From NCBI RefSeq assembly GCF_001673535.1, contig NZ_LZLY01000158.1, positions 1 to 64,000 on the forward strand: 64,000 nt of DNA, read 5' to 3'. This DNA is from Mycobacterium sp. 1081908.1. Lineage in GTDB: Bacteria; Actinomycetota; Actinomycetes; Mycobacteriales; Mycobacteriaceae. The position numbers and the translations under genes are program-made. Of the stretch, positions 44,908 to 52,593 are shown piece after piece. Every line of letters begins with the position of its first letter. The stretch's first letter is position 1. The notes beneath the pieces are model-generated. The model was not told the origin of the DNA and ran no database searches. It saw only the letters and a program-made list of their open reading frames with translations.

Positions 44908-45072
44908 ATGCACCTCGTTAGGTGAGGCGTCTACACGAATACAGGCCACTGACCCCGAACGTCCAAAGACGCCCCGGGTCAGGACAGCTCCTCCCGGCTT
45001 AAGGGTTGAGCCCAGGTGGCTTCCGAACTATCGGACACGTCGTGTAGTGCCAAAGCTCTGACGAGAGGGGTG
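44908..45072 (+). ncRNA. M-box (ykoK) magnesium riboswitch
   Basis: The conserved M-box strings appear in order: CTCGTTAGGTGAGGCG (44914-44929), ATACAGGCCACTG (44940-44952), AGACGCC followed by GGGTCAG, AAGGGTTGAGCC, CAGGTGGC, then GTGTAGTGCCAAAGCTCTGACGAG near the end. This is the aptamer that folds on binding Mg2+ and lowers downstream expression. M. tuberculosis is known to carry M-boxes before Rv1535 and PE20, and the next gene is Rv1535-like. An expression platform hairpin (CCGGC...GCCGG) lies at about 45080-45093. Boundaries are approximate. Confidence 0.92.
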
Positions 45073-45170
45073 CGGATCTCCGGCGGTGGCCGGATTCTGA
45101 ACTCCTTTTGGTGCGCGTGGATCGCGCGGGCAACCGCACGCGTCGTGACCGTCGAGGAGGTGAGGGACGT

Positions 45171-45251
45171 ATGAGTTCCAGCGATAGTCCGGATCGAAGT
45201 CCGGGCTGTGTTCCGTCCCGATCCGACCTGAAGCGCGACGTTCTCGGCTGA
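45171..45251 (+). CDS. 26-codon leader ORF downstream of the M-box
   Basis: ATG at 45171 follows GAGGAGGTGAGGG, by far the strongest ribosome site in the region, and the frame ends at TGA 45249-45251. The peptide begins MSSSDSPDRSPGCVPSRSD and has three Pro and several Asp residues. It lies between the aptamer and the Rv1535-like gene. A translated leader rich in Pro/Asp near a Mg2+ riboswitch recalls MgtL-type attenuation, but this is inference; the 5' leader may instead simply encode a conserved small protein. Confidence 0.6.
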   Translation: MSSSDSPDRSPGCVPSRSDLKRDVLG

Positions 45252-45363
45252 GTCGCCGCAACGCTAATAGGCTTACCGGCCAAGCGTTCTCGGATCGGAA
45301 CCCCAACGGGATGGGACACGTCAGTCCAATCAACGCTCGTTTGAATTCCGTCAGGAGACGATC

Positions 45364-45585
45364 ATGACCGCAGTTCTGCACGACGAAGTGGTAACCGTCG
45401 CGCCCAAGCTGACCGTGGTGCGCGACACGGCCCCGGCCCCCGCGCCCGCCCCCACGCCCAAGAACCGCACGACCATCGTCATCAGCGACCCGCTGGTGGA
45501 CGGCGCCGCGCACTTCTTGGCCATGGGCGTGCGTCACGTGTACGCGGCGCTGTGGCGCGCCGGTGTGCTCGAAGTCCGGGCCTGA
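45364..45585 (+). CDS. Small conserved mycobacterial protein (Rv1535-like)
   Basis: ATG at 45364 with AGGAGA eight bases upstream; 73 aa (about 78 in Rv1535). A variable head with an Ala-Pro run (residues 23-32) precedes the conserved half TTIVISDPLVDGAAHFLAMG and VRHVYAALWRAGVLEV. No transmembrane helix or signal peptide is clear; the C-terminal half could be an amphipathic helix. Control by an M-box implies a role under low Mg2+, such as assisting Mg2+ uptake or envelope adaptation. The biochemical function is unknown. Confidence 0.8.
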   Translation: MTAVLHDEVVTVAPKLTVVRDTAPAPAPAPTPKNRTTIVISDPLVDGAAHFLAMGVRHVYAALWRAGVLEVRA

Positions 45586-45595
45586 TGCGTCCAAT

Positions 45596-45636
45596 GGGCT
45601 ACCCGGCCGCAGGCCTGCCCTGAGGCCAGGTAGCCC
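45596..45636 (+). terminator. Hairpin after the Rv1535-like gene
   Basis: GGGCTACC (45596-45603) pairs with GGTAGCCC (45629-45636), with further pairing of GGCC/GGCC segments inside. It follows the stop by 10 bases and lacks a strong T-run, as is common for mycobacterial terminators. It separates this gene from the ileS leader. Confidence 0.65.
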
Positions 45637-45654
45637 GTTGGAGTGCGGGGTTTG

Positions 45655-45870
45655 AGTAGAATCGAGCCAATGGCATCGATCCGGCGATCACCGGGGAGCC
45701 TTCGGAAGAACGGCCGGCAGGCTCAGTAGAACCGAACGGGTGGGCCCGTCACAGCCCTCATCGAGCGGTCGCGCGAGAGCGCGGCAAGCGGGGTGGTACC
45801 GCGGCGCTCGCGCACCTTGCGCGTCGTCGTCCCCGGCCTGAGCATGATGGCCACAGGAGACGACACAGAT
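45655..45870 (+). ncRNA. T-box leader of ileS (isoleucine tRNA-sensing, translational type)
   Basis: The T-box core AAGCGGGGTGGTACCGCGG is at 45786-45804, with the TGG(T) bulge for the tRNA acceptor end. Upstream, GGCGATCACCGGGGAGCC gives the specifier codon ATC (Ile) at 45687-45689 in the stem I loop. Downstream, GTCGTC at about 45821-45828 can pair with GACGAC of the ribosome site AGGAGACGAC before ileS. So uncharged tRNA-Ile would free the ribosome site. This is the actinobacterial ileS arrangement. Confidence 0.92.
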
Positions 45871-45871
45871 C

Positions 45872-48800
45872 GTGACCGAGAACGCGGACGTCAAGGTGTA
45901 CCCGAAGCTGGCCGGCGGGGCGCCCGATTTCCCGGCGCTCGAAGTCGAGGTCCTCGACTACTGGGCCCGCGACGACACCTTCCGGGCCAGCATCGCGCGC
46001 CGCGACGGCGCCCCGGAGTACGTGTTCTACGACGGGCCGCCGTTCGCCAACGGCCTGCCCCATTACGGTCACCTGCTCACCGGGTACGTCAAAGACATCG
46101 TGCCGCGGTATCGCACCATGCGCGGCAACAAGGTGGAGCGCCGGTTCGGCTGGGACACCCATGGGCTGCCCGCCGAACTGGAGGTCGAGCGCCAGCTCGG
46201 CATCAACGACAAGTCCCAGATCGACGACATGGGGATCGCCGCGTTCAACGACGCCTGCCGCGAATCGGTGCTGCGCTACACCGACGAGTGGCAGGCCTAT
46301 GTGACGCGCCAGGCCCGCTGGGTGGACTTCGACAACGACTACAAGACGCTGGATCCCAGCTACATGGAGTCGGTGATCTGGGCGTTCAAACAGCTGTGGG
46401 ACAAGGGCCTGGCCTACGAGGGCTACCGGGTGCTGCCGTACTGCTGGCGCGACGAGACCCCGTTGTCCAATCACGAACTGCGGATGGACGACGACGTCTA
46501 CCAGAGCCGCCAGGACCCGGCTCTGACGGTGGGCTTCAAGGTCACGGGCGGCGAGCTGGACGGCGCCCACCTGCTGGTGTGGACGACGACACCGTGGACT
46601 CTGCCGTCGAACCTCGCGGTGGCCGTCAACCCGGACGTGACCTACGTGGTCGCGCGGGCGGGCGAGCGCCGTTTCGTGCTGGCCGAGGCGCGGCTGGCCG
46701 CCTATGCGCGCGAGCTGGGTGAAGAGCCCGAGGTGCTGGGGACCTATCGCGGCGCGGATTTGCTCGGCACCCGCTACCTGCCGCCGTTCCCGTACTTCAT
46801 GGATACCGACAAGGCGTTCCAGGTGCTGCCCGGCGACTTCGTGACCACCGAGGACGGCACCGGGATCGTGCACATGGCCCCCGCCTACGGCGAGGACGAC
46901 ATGGCGGTCTGCGACCTTGCCGGTATCCGGCCCGTCACCCCGGTCGATTCGCGGGGCCGCTTCGACTCGACGGTCCCGGATTACCAGGGCCAGCACGTCT
47001 TTGACGCGAACCCGCACATCATCCGCGACCTGAAAAGCGGCAGCGGTCCGGTGGCGGTCAACGGCGCGGTGCTGGTCCGCCACGAGACCTATGAGCACCC
47101 CTATCCGCACTGCTGGCGGTGCCGCAATCCGCTGATCTACCGGGCGGTCTCGTCGTGGTTCGTCGCGGTCACTGAGTTCCGGGACCGCATGGTGGAACTC
47201 AACCAGCAGATCACCTGGTACCCCGAACACGTCAAGGACGGCCAGTTCGGCAAGTGGCTGCAGGGCGCGCGCGACTGGTCGATCTCGCGAAACCGCTACT
47301 GGGGCACGCCGATTCCGGTGTGGAAGTCCGACGACCCGGCCTACCCGCGCGTCGACGTGTACGGCAGCCTCGACGAGCTGGAACGCGACTTCGGGGTGCG
47401 GCCCACCAACCTGCACCGGCCCTACATCGACGAGCTGACCCGGCCCAACCCCGACGACCCCACGGGTCGCAGCACGATGCGGCGCATCCCCGACGTGCTC
47501 GACGTGTGGTTCGACTCGGGCTCGATGCCGTACGCGCAGGTGCACTACCCGTTCGAAAACCGCGACTGGTTCGACGGCCACTATCCGGGTGACTTCATCG
47601 TCGAATACATCGGGCAGACGCGCGGCTGGTTCTACACGTTGCACGTGCTGGCCACCGCGCTGTTCGACCGTCCCGCGTTCAAAACCTGTGTGGCGCACGG
47701 GATTGTGCTGGGCTCCGACGGCCAGAAGATGAGCAAGTCGCTGCGCAACTACCCCGATGTCTCCGAGGTGTTCGACCGCGACGGCTCCGACGCGATGCGG
47801 TGGTTCCTGATGGCCTCGCCGATCCTGCGCGGGGGCAACCTGATCGTCACCGAGCAGGGCATCCGCGAGGGCGTGCGCCAGGTGCTGCTGCCGTTGTGGA
47901 ACGCCTACAGCTTCTTGGCCCTCTACGCGCCGAAAGTCGGTAATTGGCGCACGGATTCGGCCAACGTGCTGGACCGCTACATCCTGGCCAAGCTGGCGGA
48001 GCTGCGCGACGACCTCACCGAGTCGATGGATGTCTGCGACATCTCGGGGGCGTGCGAGCAGCTGCGCCAGTTCACCGAGGCGCTGACGAATTGGTATGTC
48101 CGGCGGTCACGGTCCCGATTTTGGGAAGAGGACGCCGACGCCATCGACACGTTGCACACCGTGCTGGAGGTCAGCGCTCGCCTGGCCGCTCCGCTGCTGC
48201 CGTCGGTGACCGAGATCATCTGGCGGGGGCTGACCTTCGGGCGCTCGGTGCATTTGACCGACTGGCCCGACGCGGACGGCCTGCCCGCGGATCCGGGCCT
48301 GGTCGCCGCGATGGATCAGGTCCGGGAGGTCTGCTCGGCGGCGTCCTCGCTGCGCAAGGCCAAGAAGCTGCGGGTGCGCCTGCCGTTGCCGAAACTGACC
48401 GTGGCCGTGGAGAACCCGCGGCGGCTCGAGCCGTTCGTCGACCTGATCGCCGACGAGCTCAACGTCAAGCGGGTCGAGCTGACCGACGCGATCGACACGT
48501 ACGGCCGGTTCGAGCTCACGGTCAACGCGCGGGTGGCCGGGCCGCGGCTGGGCAAGGACGTGCAGGCCGCGATCAAGGCGGTCAAGGCCGGAGAGGGCGT
48601 CGTCAACCCCGACGGCACCCTGACCGCGGGCCCCGTGGTTCTGCAGCCCGACGAGTACAGCTCCCGGCTGGTGGCCGCCGACCCGGATTACACCGCCGCC
48701 CTGCCCGACGGGTCCGGTCTGGTCGTTCTCGACGGCACGGTGACCCCGGAGCTGGAGGCGGAGGGCTGGGCCAAGGACCGGATCCGCGAGCTGCAGGAGC

Positions 48801-48997
48801 TGCGCAAGTCGACCGGGCTGGACGTGTCCGACCGCATTTCCGTGGTGATGTCGGTGCCGGGCGAGCGCGCCGACTGGGCGCAGGCGCACCGCAGCCTGAT
48901 CGCGGGGGAGATCCTCGCCACCAGCTTCGAGTTCGGCGAGCCCGCCGACGGCTCGGAGATCGGCGACGGCGTGCGGGTGAGCATCGCCAAGGCCTAG
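45872..48997 (+). CDS. ileS: Isoleucyl-tRNA synthetase
   Basis: GTG at 45872; 1041 aa, the length of the M. tuberculosis enzyme. Class I signatures: PFANGLPHYGHLLTG with the HIGH-type HYGH at 64-67 and KMSKS at 619-623. The editing (CP1) domain includes VWTTTPWTLPSNLAVAV and the late GEDDM segment. The anticodon-binding domain follows from about residue 690. HYGH and overall length match the eukaryal-like IleS subtype that is naturally insensitive to mupirocin. It charges tRNA-Ile in the cytosol, and expression should respond to the T-box just upstream. Confidence 0.97.
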   Translation: MTENADVKVYPKLAGGAPDFPALEVEVLDYWARDDTFRASIARRDGAPEYVFYDGPPFANGLPHYGHLLTGYVKDIVPRYRTMRGNKVERRFGWDTHGLPAELEVERQLGINDKSQIDDMGIAAFNDACRESVLRYTDEWQAYVTRQARWVDFDNDYKTLDPSYMESVIWAFKQLWDKGLAYEGYRVLPYCWRDETPLSNHELRMDDDVYQSRQDPALTVGFKVTGGELDGAHLLVWTTTPWTLPSNLAVAVNPDVTYVVARAGERRFVLAEARLAAYARELGEEPEVLGTYRGADLLGTRYLPPFPYFMDTDKAFQVLPGDFVTTEDGTGIVHMAPAYGEDDMAVCDLAGIRPVTPVDSRGRFDSTVPDYQGQHVFDANPHIIRDLKSGSGPVAVNGAVLVRHETYEHPYPHCWRCRNPLIYRAVSSWFVAVTEFRDRMVELNQQITWYPEHVKDGQFGKWLQGARDWSISRNRYWGTPIPVWKSDDPAYPRVDVYGSLDELERDFGVRPTNLHRPYIDELTRPNPDDPTGRSTMRRIPDVLDVWFDSGSMPYAQVHYPFENRDWFDGHYPGDFIVEYIGQTRGWFYTLHVLATALFDRPAFKTCVAHGIVLGSDGQKMSKSLRNYPDVSEVFDRDGSDAMRWFLMASPILRGGNLIVTEQGIREGVRQVLLPLWNAYSFLALYAPKVGNWRTDSANVLDRYILAKLAELRDDLTESMDVCDISGACEQLRQFTEALTNWYVRRSRSRFWEEDADAIDTLHTVLEVSARLAAPLLPSVTEIIWRGLTFGRSVHLTDWPDADGLPADPGLVAAMDQVREVCSAASSLRKAKKLRVRLPLPKLTVAVENPRRLEPFVDLIADELNVKRVELTDAIDTYGRFELTVNARVAGPRLGKDVQAAIKAVKAGEGVVNPDGTLTAGPVVLQPDEYSSRLVAADPDYTAALPDGSGLVVLDGTVTPELEAEGWAKDRIRELQELRKSTGLDVSDRISVVMSVPGERADWAQAHRSLIAGEILATSFEFGEPADGSEIGDGVRVSIAKA

Positions 48998-49122
48998 CCG
49001 CGAAGGCTGGGAAAAAGTTCCCAAAAAAGTTCCGAAAAAAGTGTCCGAGTCATCGGGAGTGGCTGCTCCTACCTGTAACAGCGACCCAACGGGGGCCGCG
49101 AACCACAGTTAAGGAACACGCC

Positions 49123-50040
49123 ATGAGCACCATCGAAGACTTCCAGTCGGCCACCTTCGCCGCAATCCCCCACGAGGACCTGACGGTCGCGGAGGCGTGG
49201 GCGTCGAGCCCGCTGGGCGACCCCTCGGTCGAAGACGGCTTCCTGTCGGAGCCCGCGAACTACGAGGATTTCCCGGCTACGACCAGCACCGCGCAGCCGC
49301 GGTCGCGTGGAACCAACCTTCTGGTGGGCGCGGCGGTGGTCGCCGGGCTCGGCGTCGTCGCGGGGCTTGGCATGATGCTCATCAACGGGACGGATTCGAA
49401 GCAAGAGAAGCCGGCCGTCGTCGTTCCGAACTCCAGTGTCAGCGCGGTGACGCCGCAGTCTCCGAGCGCGGTTGCACCGCAGCCCGCGGCGGCGCCGCCG
49501 TCGATCGCCACGCCTCCCGACGCCGCGCAACTGCCGAGCGGACCCGTCAGCGGTGGCGGCGCGCCGGCGTGGACACCACCCGCGCCGGTCGTCGCGGCGC
49601 CGCCCGCCGACCCGGGTATCCCGCCCGAGGCACCGGCCGACCCCGGCACCCCGCCGCCCCCGCCGAACGTGACGGTCAACGTCCCGCCGGTGGTGGTGCC
49701 GGTGCCCATTCCCGTGCCCGTGCCGACGGACCACGATGGCGACCAGCCGGGTGGCACCCCGCAGGGCGGCGGTCAGCAACAGGGCGGTGGCCAACAGCAG
49801 GGCGGTGGCCAGCAGCAGGGCGGTGGCCAGCAGCAGGGCGGTGGCCAGCAGCAGGGTGGCCCCCACGGACCAATTCAGTGCCTTGCCTGCCAGCCGCACC
49901 CGGTCCAGCAGCAGCCGATCCACCCCGAGCCGGTTCAGCAGCAGCCGATCCACCCCCAGCCGGTTCAGCAGCAGCCGATCCACCCGCAACCGGTTCAGCA
50001 GCAGCCGATCCACCCGCAGGTGATCCCTGGCAAGAAGTGA
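49123..50040 (+). CDS. Membrane-anchored Pro/Gln-rich repeat protein, unknown function
   Basis: ATG at 49123 with AAGGAAC upstream; 305 aa. The layout is: acidic N-terminal head (1-60), one transmembrane helix (NLLVGAAVVAGLGVVAGLGMML, about 66-87), then an exported-looking low-complexity region: Ala/Pro-rich (about 95-175), a VPVPIPVPVP run, five GGGQQQ units from an 18-bp DNA repeat, and four HPxPVQQQPI units from a 30-bp DNA repeat. Two Cys (CLAC) sit between the repeat blocks. I do not recognise the family, and M. tuberculosis has no gene I recall between ileS and dinX. A cell-wall spacer or proline-rich antigen is possible. Confidence 0.8.
   Translation: MSTIEDFQSATFAAIPHEDLTVAEAWASSPLGDPSVEDGFLSEPANYEDFPATTSTAQPRSRGTNLLVGAAVVAGLGVVAGLGMMLINGTDSKQEKPAVVVPNSSVSAVTPQSPSAVAPQPAAAPPSIATPPDAAQLPSGPVSGGGAPAWTPPAPVVAAPPADPGIPPEAPADPGTPPPPPNVTVNVPPVVVPVPIPVPVPTDHDGDQPGGTPQGGGQQQGGGQQQGGGQQQGGGQQQGGGQQQGGPHGPIQCLACQPHPVQQQPIHPEPVQQQPIHPQPVQQQPIHPQPVQQQPIHPQVIPGKK
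49765..49854 (+). repeat. 18-bp tandem repeat, five units
   Basis: Units GGCGGTGGCCAGCAGCAG start at 49765, 49783, 49801, 49819 and 49837; the last three are identical and the first two differ by one to a few bases. They encode GGGQQQ. Confidence 0.93.
49900..50019 (+). repeat. 30-bp tandem repeat, four units
   Basis: Units beginning CCGGTTCAGCAGCAGCCGAT at 49900, 49930, 49960 and 49990, differing at a few positions near their ends. They encode PVQQQPIHPQ-type decapeptides. Confidence 0.93.
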
Positions 50041-50055
50041 GACGCTGGGCAAAAG

Positions 50056-50084
50056 ACGAGGCCGGACGACGAGTCCGGCCTCGT
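50056..50084. terminator. Strong 12-bp hairpin between convergent genes
   Basis: ACGAGGCCGGAC (50056-50067) pairs perfectly with GTCCGGCCTCGT (50073-50084) around a 5-base loop. It lies between the repeat protein stop (50040) and the end of the opposite gene (50104), so it can serve as a terminator for both. Confidence 0.8.
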
Positions 50085-50103
50085 ACTTGTTCGCCGTCAA
50101 CCG

Positions 50104-50586
50104 CTATCGGGATCGCAGCGCGCGATGCGCGTGCGGCCAGAACGGCAGGCCCGCCACGACCGTCGCGCCGGCGGCGATGACCCCGACCGCGACGTCGACG
50201 CTCTCGCGGCCCTCCCGCGCCCAGTAGACGTCCTTGAGGTCCAGCAGCAGGGCCAGCTCGTCGACGATCATCGCGTTCGCGGCACCGAATGCGACCGCCG
50301 CCGCCGGATGTCGTCGCTGCTTTTCCGTTCCGCGCAGACCCACGCCGGCCACGGTCGCGAGCATCCCGATGCCGATGTTGTAGTGGTGAAAGTGCTTGCC
50401 GCCCAGATTCATACCGCCACCCGACGGCCCGTGGCCGGCACGGATCCAATGCGTGAGTCCGCGCAGCCCGGCGAAGGTGAGGGTGAACGACGCCCAGGCC
50501 AGAACGGTGGCTTGCTCACCGGGTTCCAGCCGCTCGGACCATTGGCGGCGAAGCCGCGCCCATCGCGAAGGCGGCGCGTCGTCCAT
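50104..50586 (-). CDS. Small integral membrane protein, hypothetical
   Basis: ATG at 50586 overlaps the stop of the upstream methyltransferase by one base; 160 aa. Four hydrophobic stretches are visible (about 26-45, 68-85, 93-112 and 130-150). GGGMNLGGKHFHHYNIGIGMLA carries several His residues just before a helix, and FGAANAMIVDELALLLDLKDVYW is conserved-looking and acidic. Transcriptional coupling to a methyltransferase suggests a shared pathway. I do not recognise a function; the His/Asp pattern could bind metal. Confidence 0.75.
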   Translation of the reverse strand: MDDAPPSRWARLRRQWSERLEPGEQATVLAWASFTLTFAGLRGLTHWIRAGHGPSGGGMNLGGKHFHHYNIGIGMLATVAGVGLRGTEKQRRHPAAAVAFGAANAMIVDELALLLDLKDVYWAREGRESVDVAVGVIAAGATVVAGLPFWPHAHRALRSR

Positions 50587-51155
50587 CAGGCGCCCTTGAC
50601 CGCCCGCCAGCGTTGCCGGCCGCCGCGAACCTCGACCTCCGCATCCCCAAAACCCGCCGCCCGCAAGCGGTTCGGCAGGGTTTCCGGTGAGACCGTGTTG
50701 CAGGTGTCGCGGAAGTGCAGCAGGCGGAACCGCAACGACGTCACGCTGTCGCTCCCGGCGAAGACGCCGCCGGGCCGAAGCACCCGGAACGCCTCGGCGA
50801 ACAGCCGGTCCTGCAGTGCGGCGGTGGGGACGTGATGGAGCATGGTGAACGACACCACCGAGCTGAACTCGTTGTCGGGCAACCCGGTGTCGGTTCCGTC
50901 GGCGTTGATGATGCGCGCGCGATCGCCATACAACCGCTGCAGCCGCTGCGCCATCGGGGTGTCGATCTCCACCGAGGTCAGTTTCGGCGTCTTGTCGACC
51001 AGCACCCGCAGAATCGCGCCGTAGCCGGGTCCGATCTCGAGGGTGTTGTCGCCGAGATCCACATCGGCCAGCGCCCACGGCAGCAGGTCGTCTTCCACCT
51101 GCTTTGCCCAGCGATCCGAGCTGCAAATCCGTCGGTGCGCGAGGTTCATTGCCAT
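50586..51155 (-). CDS. Class I SAM-dependent methyltransferase
   Basis: I start at ATG 51155; an ATG two codons later (51149) is equally possible, while the longer frame runs under dinX. 189 aa. NTLEIGPGYGAILRVL is SAM motif I, LTSVEIDTPMAQRL the acidic strand, VVSFTMLHHVP motif II, and EAFRVLRPGGVFAGSD the post-motif strand. A small UbiE/Methyltransf_11-type enzyme; substrate unknown. Divergent from dinX with 34 bp between starts. Confidence 0.85.
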   Translation of the reverse strand: MAMNLAHRRICSSDRWAKQVEDDLLPWALADVDLGDNTLEIGPGYGAILRVLVDKTPKLTSVEIDTPMAQRLQRLYGDRARIINADGTDTGLPDNEFSSVVSFTMLHHVPTAALQDRLFAEAFRVLRPGGVFAGSDSVTSLRFRLLHFRDTCNTVSPETLPNRLRAAGFGDAEVEVRGGRQRWRAVKGA

Positions 51156-51189
51156 ACCAAATGACGTTATCCCAATAGCATTTGCAGTT

Positions 51190-52593
51190 GTGGAGTCCCG
51201 GTGGGTGCTGCACCTGGACATGGACGCGTTTTTCGCCTCCGTCGAACAACTCACCCGGCCGACCCTGCGGGGGCGGCCGGTGCTGGTCGGCGGCCTGGGT
51301 GGGCGGGGCGTCGTGGCCGGGGCCAGCTACGAGGCGCGCGTGTTCGGCGCCCGGTCGGCCATGCCGATGCATCAGGCCCGCCGACTGATCGGCGTGACCG
51401 CCGTGGTGCTGCCGCCGCGCGGGGTGGTCTACGGGGTGGCCAGCCGCCGGGTCTTCGACGCCGTGCGCGGCTTGGTACCCGTCGTCGAGCAGCTGTCCGT
51501 CGACGAGGGTTTCGGCGAGCCGCCGCAGCTCGCTGGGGCGCCGGCCCAGGACGTCGAGGCCTTCTGCGAGCAGTTGCGGCGGCGCATTCGCGACGAGACC
51601 GGCCTGATCGCGTCGGTCGGGGCGGGCTCGGGCAAGCAGATCGCGAAGATCGCGTCCGGGCTGGCCAAACCCGATGGCGTGCGGGTGGTCCGCCGCGCCG
51701 AGGAGCAAGAGCTGCTGGGCGGGTTGCCGGTGCGGCGGCTGTGGGGGATCGGCCCGGTCGCCGAGGAAAAGCTGAATCGGCTCGGCATCGAGACCGTCGG
51801 TGAGCTGGCCGCGCTGACCGACGCCGAGGTGGCCAACATCCTGGGCGCGACGGTCGGGCCGGCGCTGCACCGCCTGGCCCGCGGCATCGACGACCGCCCC
51901 GTCGCCGAGCGCGCGGTGGCCAAGCAGATCAGCGCCGAGTCGACCTTCGCCGCCGACCTGACCAGCCTCGAGCAGCTGCGCGACGCGATCGACCCGATCG
52001 CCGAGCACGCGCACCAGCGCCTGCTGCGCGACGGCCGCGGCGCGCGCACCGTCACGGTGAAGCTGAAGAAGTCCGACATGAGCACGCTGACCCGCTCGGC
52101 GACGCTGCCCTACGCGACCACCGAGGCCGGTGCGCTGACCGCGGTGGCCCACCGGCTGCTGCTCGACCCGCGCGAAATCGGGCCGATTCGCCTTCTCGGC
52201 GTGGGGTTTTCGGGATTGAGCGACGTCCGCCAGGAGTCGCTGTTCCCCGACCTCGAGTTGTCGGGGGAGGCTTCCGACCCGCAGCACATCGAGACCGCGA
52301 CCGAGGCCATGTTCGCGCCGGCGACCGAGGAGGCCACGCCGTGGCGGATCGGGGACGATGTGGCGCATCGCGCACTCGGGCACGGCTGGGTGCAGGGCGC
52401 CGGCCACGGTGTGGTGACGGTGCGCTTCGAGACCCGCGGCTCGGGCCCGGGCCAGGCGCGCACGTTTCCCGCCGACACCGACGACCTCACCGGCGCCAAC
52501 CCGGTCGACTCCCTGGACTGGCCTGACTACCTCGGTGCCCTCCAGGCCGACGCGCTGCTAACCCCAGCGGTCGATGACGTCGGCGACGGGTAA
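51190..52593 (+). CDS. dinX: DNA polymerase IV (Y-family), DinX-like
   Basis: GTG at 51190 gives MESRWVLHLDMDAFFASVEQ; 467 aa, similar to Rv1537. The metal-binding Asp10 lies in HLDMDAFFASVEQ and the catalytic Asp105-Glu106 in LSVDEGF, where most family members have SxDEA; Gly at the Ala position is unusual. The fingers/palm, thumb and little-finger parts follow, then a likely beta-clamp motif RQESLF about residue 375. A C-terminal domain of about 70 aa (GHGWVQGAGHGVVTVRFETR) is extra to DinB. It would do translesion synthesis. The last 36 bp overlap the end of convergent ansA. Confidence 0.93.
   Translation: MESRWVLHLDMDAFFASVEQLTRPTLRGRPVLVGGLGGRGVVAGASYEARVFGARSAMPMHQARRLIGVTAVVLPPRGVVYGVASRRVFDAVRGLVPVVEQLSVDEGFGEPPQLAGAPAQDVEAFCEQLRRRIRDETGLIASVGAGSGKQIAKIASGLAKPDGVRVVRRAEEQELLGGLPVRRLWGIGPVAEEKLNRLGIETVGELAALTDAEVANILGATVGPALHRLARGIDDRPVAERAVAKQISAESTFAADLTSLEQLRDAIDPIAEHAHQRLLRDGRGARTVTVKLKKSDMSTLTRSATLPYATTEAGALTAVAHRLLLDPREIGPIRLLGVGFSGLSDVRQESLFPDLELSGEASDPQHIETATEAMFAPATEEATPWRIGDDVAHRALGHGWVQGAGHGVVTVRFETRGSGPGQARTFPADTDDLTGANPVDSLDWPDYLGALQADALLTPAVDDVGDG

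Noticed and set aside
49765..50019. Regular repeats that might suggest a CRISPR array
   Set aside because: Units are contiguous without spacers and encode a regular peptide in frame with a real gene.
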